Shown here: one piece after another, positions 54,275 to 62,764 of the stretch
How the letters are laid out: the number at the start of each line of letters is the position of its first letter
Numbering within the stretch: the stretch's first letter is position 1
Position numbers and translations under genes: made by a program
Source of the DNA: Gemmatimonadales bacterium
GTDB taxonomy: Bacteria; Gemmatimonadota; Gemmatimonadetes; Gemmatimonadales; GWC2-71-9
Direction of reading: 5' to 3'
DNA: 64,000 nucleotides
Assembly: GCA_036279355.1 (NCBI GenBank)
Contig: DASUJH010000024.1
Location: 168,952-232,951, forward strand
The notes under the pieces: generated by a model
The model's input: only the letters and a program-made list of their open reading frames with translations
Told to the model about the DNA's origin: nothing
Databases searched by the model: none

Positions 54275-56467
54275 GTGCAACGCTTTGCAGCGTCGGCTGA
54301 TTCGTTCGCGCCAGTCGCCCCGCCGTCGAGCCCTGCTGAGGAAGCGCTGAGAGTAAGCGAGGAGCGCCTCAAGCTGGCGCTCCTCGCAACGGACACGCGG
54401 CTCTGGGAATGGCACGCGGAGACCGGCGCCCGATTTGTCGGCGACGGGTGGACCACGCTGCTCGGCGACCAAGCGGAGGCGCTCGACGGCGGCGCCCATC
54501 TTCCCACCCGCTTCATCCACCCCGACGACCTGCCGGCGGTGGCGCACCGCCTGGAGCAACATCTGGCGGGCGTCGCGCCGCTCTTCGACGCGGAGTACCG
54601 GCTCCGCACCCAGCGCGGCGAGTGGCGCTGGGTGCACGACCGCGGGCGCGTGGTCGAGCGCGATGACGGCGGCAAGCCAATGCGCCTGATCGGCATGCAG
54701 ACGGACGTGACCGAGCGCAAGGAGACAGACGCGGCGCTTTTCCGCGAGCGGGAGCGCGCACTCGTCACCCTCGCCTCGATCGCCGACGCGGTGATCACCA
54801 CCGACAGCCGCGGCATCGTCGACTACCTGAACCCCGTCGCGGAGTACCTCACCGGCTGGTCGCTGGCGGAGGCGAGGGGCGAGCCGCTGACACGCGTGTT
54901 CACCGTGCTGCACGACACCACCCGCGAGCCGGTGGAGACCTCTGCCGAGCGGGTGCTCGACGAGGCGCGGCCGATGGGGCTCACCAGCCATCTCACCCTG
55001 GTGCGCCGCGACGGCGTCGAGTTCGCCGTGGACGAGTCGGCCGCCCCGCTTCGCGCGCGCGACGGGGGGCTCACCGGCGTGGCCGTGGTGTTCCGCGACG
55101 CGACGCCGCAGCGCCAGATAACCCGCCAGCTCTCGCACCAGGCGACCCATGATCCACTCACCGGGCTCGTAAACCGGCGTGAGCTCGAACGACGGCTCGC
55201 CCGCGTCGTGGCAAGCGCCGAGGAAGCGGGAACGACGCACGGGCTCTGCTACCTGGACCTCGACCGCTTCAAGGCGGTGAACGACTCGTGCGGCCACGCG
55301 GCGGGCGATGCCCTCCTCCGGCAGCTCGCCGGAATCCTGCGCAGCGAGCTCCGCGGCCGAGACACGCTCGCGCGTCTGGGCGGCGATGAGTTCGCCGTGC
55401 TGCTCGAGCATTGCGAGCTGGACCAGGCGCGCCGCATCGCCGACGCGCTCCGCCTGGCCGTGCAGAATTTCCGCTTCGCCTGGGATGACGCGACCTTCAG
55501 CCTCGGCGTCAGCATCGGCCTGGTCGAGATCACGGCGGCCACCGGCACCGAGGCGGACGTGCTGCGCGCGGCCGACGCGGCCTGCTATCGTGCCAAGTAC
55601 GCGGGGCGGAACCGCGTCCACGTCGCCCGCACGGAGGAGCAGGCGGCGCCCGCCGCGCCCGCCCGCATGGACTGGGCGGCGCGCATCACCCGCGCACTCG
55701 AGCACAGCCAGTTCCGGCTCTACGTGCAGCCGATCGTTCCGCTCGTGGTGAACGGCGAGGCAGCACGGCGAAACGTGCCCGCCTCCGGATTCTGGGAGGT
55801 ATTCCTGCGCCTCGAGGACGACGAAGGCGTGATGCTCCCGGCCGGCGCATTTCTGCCTGCGGCCGAGCGCTACGACCTCATGACGATGATCGACCGATGG
55901 GTCGTGCGGGAGACCATTACACGGCTCGCCGGCTGGCGTCCGCCCTCCGCGGGCGCGACGCTCCCGCTCTGCTGCATCAACCTTGGCGCAGGGTCGCTGC
56001 GCGACGACGCGCTGCTCGGCGTAATCGAGGAAGAGCTGACCGCGCATCGGCTCCCGCCGTCGTCGCTCTGCTTCGAGATCAACGAATCCGCCGTGCTGGC
56101 CGACCTGGGCCAGGCGGTCGCGTTCTGCCGCGGACTGCGCGCGCTCGGTTGCCGGGTCGCGCTCGACGACTTCGGCGGCGGGCTCGCGTCGTTGCACCAC
56201 CTCAAGGCGCTCCCGCTCGATCTGCTCAAGCTGAGCGCGGCGCTCACGCGCGGTCTCGAGGCCGATCCACTGCAAGGCGTGGTGGCGCGCGCGGCGAGCC
56301 AGGCTGCCGCAGTGCTCGGCCTTCCGACCGTCGCAACGGGCGCCGATTCCGCCGGCGTCGTCGCGGCGCTCAAAGCGCTCGGGCTCGACTACGCCCAGGG
56401 ATTCGCGCTCGGCCGCCCCCGCCCCATCGAGGAGTTGATGGTGCAAGCAGAGCGCGCACCGGCCTGA
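54275..56467 (+). CDS. PAS-PAS-GGDEF-(degenerate EAL) signalling protein
   Basis: About 730 residues from the GTG at 54275. A GTG at 54215 is possible but is only 5 bp past the palindrome and has no ribosome site. PAS domains cover about 25-150 and 162-275. The GGDEF domain (about 289-450) has an intact LGGDEFAVLLEHC near residue 369, so diguanylate cyclase activity is likely. The EAL-like domain (466-722) has EVFLR for EALLR, INESAV, DDFGGGLASL and LKLSAALT, and lacks the usual K-I-D and E-x-V-E motifs. It is probably inactive as a phosphodiesterase and may bind c-di-GMP or GTP. It is 8 bp upstream of an RCC1 lipoprotein gene. Confidence 0.85.
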   Translation: MQRFAASADSFAPVAPPSSPAEEALRVSEERLKLALLATDTRLWEWHAETGARFVGDGWTTLLGDQAEALDGGAHLPTRFIHPDDLPAVAHRLEQHLAGVAPLFDAEYRLRTQRGEWRWVHDRGRVVERDDGGKPMRLIGMQTDVTERKETDAALFRERERALVTLASIADAVITTDSRGIVDYLNPVAEYLTGWSLAEARGEPLTRVFTVLHDTTREPVETSAERVLDEARPMGLTSHLTLVRRDGVEFAVDESAAPLRARDGGLTGVAVVFRDATPQRQITRQLSHQATHDPLTGLVNRRELERRLARVVASAEEAGTTHGLCYLDLDRFKAVNDSCGHAAGDALLRQLAGILRSELRGRDTLARLGGDEFAVLLEHCELDQARRIADALRLAVQNFRFAWDDATFSLGVSIGLVEITAATGTEADVLRAADAACYRAKYAGRNRVHVARTEEQAAPAAPARMDWAARITRALEHSQFRLYVQPIVPLVVNGEAARRNVPASGFWEVFLRLEDDEGVMLPAGAFLPAAERYDLMTMIDRWVVRETITRLAGWRPPSAGATLPLCCINLGAGSLRDDALLGVIEEELTAHRLPPSSLCFEINESAVLADLGQAVAFCRGLRALGCRVALDDFGGGLASLHHLKALPLDLLKLSAALTRGLEADPLQGVVARAASQAAAVLGLPTVATGADSAGVVAALKALGLDYAQGFALGRPRPIEELMVQAERAPA

Positions 56468-56475
56468 CCGCGACC

Positions 56476-58482
56476 ATGCGCGTGAACCCGACGACTTCCG
56501 CACCGACCGGGTTTGCCCTGCCCCGCGCCGCGCTCGCGATGCTCGGTGCGGTCGGCGTGTCCGCGCTCGCGGCGTGCGCCGGCGAGCCGGTCGAACCGAC
56601 GCCGACCGTGCCGGTGGCGAGCGTGGTGGTCGTGCCGGCGACGCCGGTCGTGGGGGTCGGGGCCGCGGCGCCGCTCACTGCCGTCACCCTGAACGCCGGC
56701 GGCGACACCCTGCCGCGCCGCCGAATCGCGTGGGCCAGCGCCGATCCCGCGGTCGCGACGGTAGACGCGGCGGGCGTGGCGACCGGTGTCGCGGCCGGCA
56801 GCGCGCGGATCACCGCAACCTCCGAGGGCCGGAGCGGCTCGGTCACCCTCACCGTGAGCACCACGCGGGTGGCCGCGGTGCAGGTGGCTCCCGCGACGCT
56901 CAGGCTCTCGACCGGCGCCACGGCGACGCTCACCGGCACCGCGCTCGACGGCGGCGGTGCGCCGCTTCCGGGTCGGGTGTTCGCGTGGGCGTCGTCGGCA
57001 CCCGGCGTCGCCGAGGTATCGGCCAGCGGCGCCGTGCGCGGCGTAAGCGCGGGGAGCGCCACGATTCGCGGTACCTCGGAGGGCCAACACGCCGATGTCA
57101 CCGTGGCCGTGACGCGGGCCGCCGTCGCCACGGTGACGATCACGCCTGCCGGCGCGAGCGTCGGCCTCGGTGACACGCTGCAACTCACCGCCGTGGCAAA
57201 GGACGCCGCCGGCAACGTGCTCGGCGATCGTACGGTCAGCTGGACCAGTGCCGACCCGACGATCGCCGTGGTGTCGCCGGCGGGCGCCGTGCGCGGGCGC
57301 GCGCCGGGGCGCGTGACGATCACCGCGGCCGCGGAAGGCGCCACGGGCATGGCCGCCGTCGTCGTCGCGCTTCGGTTCAGCGCGGTGAGCGCTGGTCAGG
57401 ACTTCACCTGCGGCGTGACGCCGGTCGCCACGGCCTTCTGCTGGGGGCGCGACGTGAACGGCTCGCTGGGCGGCGCCGGCGGAGATCGCAACGCGCCCGC
57501 CGCGGTGTCGCTGCCGCCCGGCGTGCAGTTCGATTCGGTGAGCGCCGGCGCCGACCACGCCTGCGCGCTGAGTGCGCAGGGCGGCGTCTGGTGCTGGGGC
57601 ACCAATACCTTCGGGCAGCTCGGTGACGGCACGCTCATCAACAGCGGCACGCCGGTGCTCGCGAGGACGCCGGCCGGCCTCGAGTTCGTGGCGGTGAGCG
57701 CCGGCGCGGAGTTCACCTGCGCGCTCGCCACGACGCACGTGGCGTATTGCTGGGGACTCAACGACTCGGGCCAGCTCGGCAATGCGACCAACGTTGCCAC
57801 CAACACGCCGAACCCGACGCCGCTCGAGGTGGGCGGCGGACCCTTCGCGAGCCTCGGCGCCACCCAGGGGCACGTCTGTGCGGTGGGCGACAACAGCAAC
57901 AGCCTCGCCTTCTGCTGGGGGAGCAATCTGACCGGCGAGCTCGGCCGCGGCGGAAGCGCCGGCACCGGCGACTTCGTGCCAGCACCGGTGCTCGGCTCCT
58001 CGCCTTACGCGACGGTGGCGGGCGGTTTCGGATTCAGTTGCGGCATCCAGACCGGCGGAGGGGCGTTCTGCTGGGGCAGCAATGGCGCGGGTGAGCTGGG
58101 CACGTCGACTCCGTTCACCACACAGACGTTCCCGGTGGCGGTGGATGGCGGGCACACGTTCACGCAGCTCTCGACCGGGCAGGCGCTCGCCTGCGGCGTG
58201 AGCACGAGCGGTGCGGGGTTCTGCTGGGGCTCGGATGCGTTCGGCCAGGTGGGCGACGGGACCACGGGCGGCACGCCGATCACGCCGGCGCCGCAGGCGG
58301 TGGCGGGCGGAATCGCGTTCATCGCGATCGATGCAGGCTACACCCACGCCTGCGGCGTCGCCGCAGACCACCGCGCCTATTGCTGGGGCCGCGCCCAGCC
58401 CGGCGCGCACGGCGGCGCAAGCGCGCTGGGCGACGGGAAGTCGGCCGACAGCAACGTTCCGGTGCTCGTCGCCACCCAGTGA
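56476..58482 (+). CDS. Secreted lipoprotein with BIG_2 and RCC1 repeats
   Basis: 668 residues. A lipoprotein signal ends at SALAACAG. Three bacterial Ig-like (BIG_2) domains follow (about 45-295), each with the W-x-S-x-x-P-x-x-A-x-V pattern. About seven RCC1-type blades (about 300-668) have a repeating C-G-V/A ... A-F-C-W-G-x-N-x-x-G-Q-L-G motif. The single-copy Cys pair per blade (HACALSA...WCWG) suggests disulfides. This architecture is common in Gemmatimonadota surface proteins. The target is unknown. Confidence 0.85.
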   Translation: MRVNPTTSAPTGFALPRAALAMLGAVGVSALAACAGEPVEPTPTVPVASVVVVPATPVVGVGAAAPLTAVTLNAGGDTLPRRRIAWASADPAVATVDAAGVATGVAAGSARITATSEGRSGSVTLTVSTTRVAAVQVAPATLRLSTGATATLTGTALDGGGAPLPGRVFAWASSAPGVAEVSASGAVRGVSAGSATIRGTSEGQHADVTVAVTRAAVATVTITPAGASVGLGDTLQLTAVAKDAAGNVLGDRTVSWTSADPTIAVVSPAGAVRGRAPGRVTITAAAEGATGMAAVVVALRFSAVSAGQDFTCGVTPVATAFCWGRDVNGSLGGAGGDRNAPAAVSLPPGVQFDSVSAGADHACALSAQGGVWCWGTNTFGQLGDGTLINSGTPVLARTPAGLEFVAVSAGAEFTCALATTHVAYCWGLNDSGQLGNATNVATNTPNPTPLEVGGGPFASLGATQGHVCAVGDNSNSLAFCWGSNLTGELGRGGSAGTGDFVPAPVLGSSPYATVAGGFGFSCGIQTGGGAFCWGSNGAGELGTSTPFTTQTFPVAVDGGHTFTQLSTGQALACGVSTSGAGFCWGSDAFGQVGDGTTGGTPITPAPQAVAGGIAFIAIDAGYTHACGVAADHRAYCWGRAQPGAHGGASALGDGKSADSNVPVLVATQ

Positions 58483-58516
58483 GCGGGGGCGGCGCGCCCC
58501 GCTCATCAGCGTGCGT

Positions 58517-59773
58517 TCACTTGATCTCGCCGAGCCGCCGGAGCGACGGCACTCGCCACGCCGTGAGTGCCACTACCGCCAGCGTCACTGCGCCTCCGGC
58601 CACCACCGCTGGCACCGTCCCGATGAGCCGCGCCGCCACGCCGGACTCGAAGGCACCGATCTCGTTGGATGATCCGATGAAGATCTGATTTACCGATGAT
58701 ACCCGGCCCAGCAGCGGCTCGGGGGTCATCACCTGCACCATCGTCGAGCGGATCACGACGCTCACCATGTCCACTGCCCCGCCGATCGCGAGCAGCAGCA
58801 CCGAGAGCGCAAAGTTGCGCGAAAGCCCGAACCCGACGATCGAGAGCCCGAAGAGCCCGACGTTGGTGAGCAGCGCGCGTCCGGCGCGGCCAACCGGTGG
58901 CCGGTGCGCGAGCAGCAGCGACATGACCACTGCACCTGCGGACGGCGCGGCCCGAAGCACGCCCAGACCCTGGGGACCCACCCGCAGGATGTCGGCGGCG
59001 AATATCGGAAGCAGCGCGGTGGCGCCCCCAAAAAGCACGCTGAAGAGATCGAGGGTGAGGGCACCGAGCAGCACCGCGTGCGCGCGCACGAAGCGCACGC
59101 CGGCAGAGAGTCGCTCGAAGACGGCACCCGTCTCGGCCGGCACCGGCGTGGACGCGTGCCGCACCCGCGCGAGCGCGGCGAGCCCCACGGCCATGAGGGC
59201 GACGTCGGCGCCGTAGGCGGTACGGATGCTGGAGAAGCCGTAGAGCAGCCCGCCCAGGGCGGGCCCGAACACGGCTGCGAGCTGCCAGGTCGAGCTCCGC
59301 CAGGCCACCGCGTTGGGATAGAGCGCGCGCGGAACCAGCTCGGCGCCGAGGGCCTGGCGCGCGGGCTGGAGGAAGCTCCGCGCGATACCGCTCACAAAGA
59401 TGACCGCGTAGATCGGCCAGACGCGGCCGTCCGCGATGATCCCGGACCGGAGCGTGAACGCGAGCAGCGCGGCGGAGCAGCCGAGCATCACGATGAGCGC
59501 GGCGAGGGCGATGCGGCGCCGGTCGCGCAGGTCGGCGACGTGTCCGGCGAAGAGCGCGATCGTGATGAACGGCAGCGCCTCGGCGAGGCCCACGAGCCCA
59601 AGCGAGAGCGGATCGTGGGTGACGTCATAGATCTGCCAACCGACGACAACCGCCTGCATCTGGGTAGCGACGGTCATCGCCAGCACACTGGCGATGAACC
59701 AGCGGAAATTCGGGATGCGGAGTGCGGCGTAGGGATCGTGCCGCGGAACAGCCCCGGCGGCCGGGGCCGTCAC
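58517..59773 (-). CDS. MFS exporter, EntS/enterobactin-exporter-like
   Basis: 418 residues with about twelve membrane helices. The N-terminus FRWFIASVLAMTVATQMQAVVVGWQIYDVT and VADLRDRRRIAL resemble the EntS (enterobactin exporter) branch of the MFS_3 family. Its start overlaps the stop of the Ig-like lipoprotein gene as ATGA. Substrate unknown; a siderophore or other export role is possible. Confidence 0.82.
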   Translation of the reverse strand: MTAPAAGAVPRHDPYAALRIPNFRWFIASVLAMTVATQMQAVVVGWQIYDVTHDPLSLGLVGLAEALPFITIALFAGHVADLRDRRRIALAALIVMLGCSAALLAFTLRSGIIADGRVWPIYAVIFVSGIARSFLQPARQALGAELVPRALYPNAVAWRSSTWQLAAVFGPALGGLLYGFSSIRTAYGADVALMAVGLAALARVRHASTPVPAETGAVFERLSAGVRFVRAHAVLLGALTLDLFSVLFGGATALLPIFAADILRVGPQGLGVLRAAPSAGAVVMSLLLAHRPPVGRAGRALLTNVGLFGLSIVGFGLSRNFALSVLLLAIGGAVDMVSVVIRSTMVQVMTPEPLLGRVSSVNQIFIGSSNEIGAFESGVAARLIGTVPAVVAGGAVTLAVVALTAWRVPSLRRLGEIK

Positions 59774-60468
59774 TGGCCGCAGTGCAGCGGCTCGCCGATC
59801 GGAGTGGGGTCGACCAGCAGCGACGTGGTGTCGGCCACGCCCATGAGGATGCCAGTCACGATCGCCTTGCCAGCCTGGATGCCGAGGACAAGGGCAGAGT
59901 CGCCGGACTGGGGGGTCACCGTGACCGTCTGTGCGTCGCTGGTTCGCCAGTCGATGGGCCGAAGCCCGGCTGGCAGCGGCTGCCCGAGGGAGTCAAACGC
60001 GGTGAGGGTGAGCACCGTGCTGAAGCCCTGGCGGAGACAGACGGCATCGGGCACCACGTTCACCTTGAAAACGATGCGGATGACGGTGAAATCCGCGGTG
60101 GCCGATTGGCCGCCGCTCGCCGCCTTGATCGTCGTGCGGCCCGGGCTCACCGCCGTCACGACGCCGTTCGGCGCCACCATTGCCACCGCGGGCGCGCTCG
60201 AGCTCCAGGTCACCACGCGGCCGCCCAGCAGCTTGCCGGAGCTGTCGCGGCTCTCGGCGCGGAGCCGGAGCGTGTCGGAGACGAAAAGGGTGTCGCGCGC
60301 GGTGGAGACGGTGAGGCTGGCGACGCTGATGAGCCCGGGCGGGGTGGGGTCGACGACCTCCCCGGCCTTGCATCCGGTGATCGCCACCGCCGCGAGCGCG
60401 AGCGCGCCGGCGAGCGCAATCGCTGGCAGTGAAGGACGTACGAAGGGCTTGCCGGCGGTTCGACGCAT
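59770..60468 (-). CDS. Ig-like (BIG_2) lipoprotein
   Basis: 232 residues starting at ATG 60468 (MRRTAGKPF); the longer frame upstream has no support. The lipobox is AAVAITGC. One BIG_2 domain (about 45-125) has VTWSSSAPAVAMVAPNGVVTAVSPG, followed by a second beta domain with one CLRQ and a terminal HCGQ. Its stop overlaps the MFS start (ATGA), an unusual pairing of a surface lipoprotein and an exporter. Confidence 0.75.
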   Translation of the reverse strand: MRRTAGKPFVRPSLPAIALAGALALAAVAITGCKAGEVVDPTPPGLISVASLTVSTARDTLFVSDTLRLRAESRDSSGKLLGGRVVTWSSSAPAVAMVAPNGVVTAVSPGRTTIKAASGGQSATADFTVIRIVFKVNVVPDAVCLRQGFSTVLTLTAFDSLGQPLPAGLRPIDWRTSDAQTVTVTPQSGDSALVLGIQAGKAIVTGILMGVADTTSLLVDPTPIGEPLHCGQ

Positions 60469-60511
60469 CGCTCCGCTGTCGCCTCGGGGTTCGGGTTTAG
60501 CGCGAGACGCT

Positions 60512-60528
60512 TTGCAGGCTGCAAAGAT
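60512..60528. promoter_or_regulatory. Dyad operator-like site upstream of the Ig-like lipoprotein
   Basis: CTTTGCA-GGC-TGCAAAG is a perfect 7-bp inverted repeat with a 3-nt spacer, 44 bp before the lipoprotein ATG. A GC hairpin at about 60556-60578 lies further upstream. The binding protein is unknown. Confidence 0.3.
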
Positions 60529-60674
60529 CGATCGGCGAGTCCGGAATATGAAGCCGCCGCTCCTGAGAGGGGAGCGGCGCTTGTGCACGCCGAAATCGTG
60601 CCCGGCCCGATTTGTGCCGGAAATCCGACCCGAGTGCCGGTTCCCAGACCATTCCTTCACGCCCGCCCTACCCC

Positions 60675-60848
60675 ATGCCCGCCGACCAACCGCCGGCCCC
60701 GAGTCTCGACCGCGCCGCGCTTGCCATCCTGAGTGCGATGGTCTCGCTCATCGTGATCCTCACCGCCGTGCTGCTCGAAACCTCCATCCGACCGGCCGCG
60801 GACGGCGGCGGACCTGGCCCTTCGGCGGCCATCGCCGTCCAGCGATAG
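60675..60848 (+). CDS. Small single-TM protein, unknown
   Basis: 57 residues with one membrane helix (ALAILSAMVSLIVILTAVLL) and a Pro/Gly-rich tail. The ATG at 60675 has no good Shine-Dalgarno. The hydrophobic helix is convincing, but there is no other evidence for function. It lies 36 bp from the convergent dps end. Confidence 0.4.
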   Translation: MPADQPPAPSLDRAALAILSAMVSLIVILTAVLLETSIRPAADGGGPGPSAAIAVQR

Positions 60849-60884
60849 TCGGCGCGACGGCCGACCGGGCGCGGCCGGCCGGCG

Positions 60885-61472
60885 TCAGCGGCGGTTCCGG
60901 GTGTGGCCGTTGCCTCCTCCGCGCGGCACCGATTGGCGGGTGCGCACGACTGGCGCCTCGATCGGCTCGCCATGCAGGTGCGCCTCGACCATCCAGAGCC
61001 ACTTGTCGATGCCGCGCGAGACCTCGGTCAGAATGTCGGCCGTATCGAGATCCTCCAGCTCATCCATCTCCTCGATTCCCAGGCGCACCGTGCGGCCGAA
61101 CTGCGCCAGCACGTCGGACAGTGCCGCGACGTGCTCGCCGCCTGAATTGAGTGTGACCGGGTAATCCAGCAGCGACGTGCGTTCGGCCACCATGCGGGCC
61201 GTGCCCTCGGCAGTGCCGCCGAGCTGGACGATCCGCTCAGCGATCAGGTCGACGTAGTCCTCGACCTCTTCGTTGATCTCGTCGAACAGCTTGTGGAGGG
61301 CGATGAAGTTGAGGCCCTTCACGTTCCAGTGGGCCTGCTTGCACTGGGTTTGCAAGTCGATGCAGTCCGCGAGCCGCGGATTCAGCAGGTCGATTACCTG
61401 CTGGCGGATGTCGGGCGCGAGATCGTTCTTCGTGGGGTGGAGCTTGAGATCGGTGTCGGTGCGATTGGCCAT
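60885..61472 (-). CDS. dps: DNA-binding ferritin-like protein Dps
   Basis: 195 residues. The ferroxidase ligands are visible: H48 in QAHWNVKG, H60 in LHKLFDEI, D75 and E79 in YVDLIAERI. Dps oxidises Fe(II) with peroxide and protects DNA under starvation or oxidative stress. The ATG at 61472 has GGAGGAG 5 nt upstream. A perfect 8-bp hairpin (61499-61518) lies in the leader. The C-terminal tail (about 170-195) is Arg/Gly-rich and may bind DNA. Confidence 0.93.
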   Translation of the reverse strand: MANRTDTDLKLHPTKNDLAPDIRQQVIDLLNPRLADCIDLQTQCKQAHWNVKGLNFIALHKLFDEINEEVEDYVDLIAERIVQLGGTAEGTARMVAERTSLLDYPVTLNSGGEHVAALSDVLAQFGRTVRLGIEEMDELEDLDTADILTEVSRGIDKWLWMVEAHLHGEPIEAPVVRTRQSVPRGGGNGHTRNRR

Positions 61473-61554
61473 CGGACTCCTCCTGCGTAAGGCCGCGTGC
61501 GGAGCCGGGCGGCTCCGCCCGGACAACTTGGGGAGGTGCCTTCAGGAACGCAAC

Positions 61555-61578
61555 GCGCCCGCCGTCGAGGGCGGGCGC
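61555..61578 (-). terminator. Terminator-like hairpin 3' of the tRNA-Thr gene
   Basis: GCGCCCGCC and GGCGGGCGC form a perfect 9-bp stem with a 6-nt loop. It lies 45 bp past the 3' end of tRNA-Thr, on the side where its transcript would end; the U-tract is weak (GTTGCGTT). Confidence 0.5.
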
Positions 61579-61623
61579 AATCGGGAGGAGAACTTCATGC
61601 CGGAGCCATGTGCCGCGCGGTAG

Positions 61624-61695
61624 AGCCACTGGTCGGATTTGAACCGACGACCGCTCGATTACGAATCGAGAGCTCTACCCCTGAGCTACAGTGGC
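61624..61695 (-). tRNA. tRNA-Thr (CGT)
   Basis: The minus-strand cloverleaf has acceptor GCCACTG/CAGTGGC with discriminator T, D arm GCTC...GAGC, anticodon loop TTCGTAA between CTCGA and TCGAG (anticodon CGT), and a GTTCAAATC T loop. CCA is not encoded. Confidence 0.93.
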
Positions 61696-61725
61696 TGGTG
61701 ATTGCGACGGATGCGTGGAGACGGA

Positions 61726-61807
61726 TGCCCTGGCGCGGATTCGAACCGCGACGCCTTTCGGCACTACCCCCTCAAGATAGCGTGTCTACCAGTTTCACCA
61801 CCAGGGC
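61726..61807 (-). tRNA. tRNA-Leu (GAG)
   Basis: The minus-strand class II tRNA has acceptor GCCCTGG/CCAGGGC with discriminator A. The anticodon loop TTGAGGG gives GAG, there is a long variable arm (TGCCGAAAGGCGT), and the T loop is GTTCGAATC. It lies 30 bp upstream of tRNA-Thr on the same strand and probably shares its transcript. Confidence 0.93.
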
Positions 61808-61888
61808 GCGCGGCGACGGAAACTATCGGGCTAATCGTCGGTTCGGAAGGGGCCACTCTCCAGCGAACCCACCTTGCAGGGCGCCTCC

Positions 61889-62761
61889 TCAGCTCCCCCC
61901 ATCATCGCCCCCGTCCCCATCACCGTGGCCGCCATGGCCCCCATGACCGCCGTGGCCGCCGTGACCGCCATCGCTGCCGCCATCGCCACCACCGCCGGTA
62001 CCACCACCACCGCCGCCATCGCCATCGCCACCATTGCCGTCATTACCGCCCACCGCGGTCTGCGCGAACACCGCCGGCGATCCGTCGAGCCCCGCCGCCG
62101 AAGCGCGCGCGCTCTGGCCGCCCGGCGCACTACCCAGAACCCGGCGCGCGCTCGACAGGCCCTCGCCGTCAGTCGTGGCGTTCAGCGCGCTCACGCTGCC
62201 ACCGCCGCTCGCGACGCTCCAATCGATCCGCACGCCGGCCACGCCGTTCCCGAACCGATCGGCGGCGCGGACAACGAGCGGCTCGGGGAGCGCGGTGCCG
62301 ACTTCCGCCGACTGCCCGTCTCCGCTCACCAGCACGAGCCGTGTGGCCGAGCCCGGCGATGCGGTCGCCGAAAAGCTCGCGGTGAGCGCGGGCCCGTCGC
62401 TCCGAATGACCGCTGCGCTCGCCCGCTGGGTACCGAGGGTACTGCCGAGCACCCATCGCGCGCTCGCCTTTCCATCCGCATCGGTGAGCGCGGTATCGGG
62501 AACGAGCTGCGCGTCGGGAGTGCTGCCATCCGGCGCAAAGGTGACGGGCTGGGATGCCACTGGGCGGCCAGTGGCGTCGGTCACCTGCACGACGATTGAA
62601 TCGCCCAGCGGCGCGCCGGCGCGACCGGTCTGACCATCGCCGGCAACGGCCGCAATCGTGGCGGGCGCAGCATCGCTCGGCAGCACCAGGTCGCTGCCGC
62701 CGCACGCGGTGCCGAGTGCCGCACCGAGCGCCAGAGCCAGCGAGGCGGTGGGCGGGCGCAT
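61889..62761 (-). CDS. Ig-like lipoprotein with Gly/His/Asp-rich tail
   Basis: 290 residues. The lipobox is LGTAC. Two BIG_1-type Ig-like domains follow (about 30-130 and 135-235), with VAGDGQTGRAGAPLGDSIVVQV and VSGDGQSAEVGTALPEPLVVRA as matching starts. The C-terminus (about 238-290) is a GGH/GDG repeat tract, possibly metal-binding or a flexible spacer. It starts 3 bp after the stop of the next upstream Ig-like gene, so the two are likely cotranscribed. Confidence 0.8.
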   Translation of the reverse strand: MRPPTASLALALGAALGTACGGSDLVLPSDAAPATIAAVAGDGQTGRAGAPLGDSIVVQVTDATGRPVASQPVTFAPDGSTPDAQLVPDTALTDADGKASARWVLGSTLGTQRASAAVIRSDGPALTASFSATASPGSATRLVLVSGDGQSAEVGTALPEPLVVRAADRFGNGVAGVRIDWSVASGGGSVSALNATTDGEGLSSARRVLGSAPGGQSARASAAGLDGSPAVFAQTAVGGNDGNGGDGDGGGGGGTGGGGDGGSDGGHGGHGGHGGHGGHGDGDGGDDGGS

Positions 62762-62764
62762 CGG

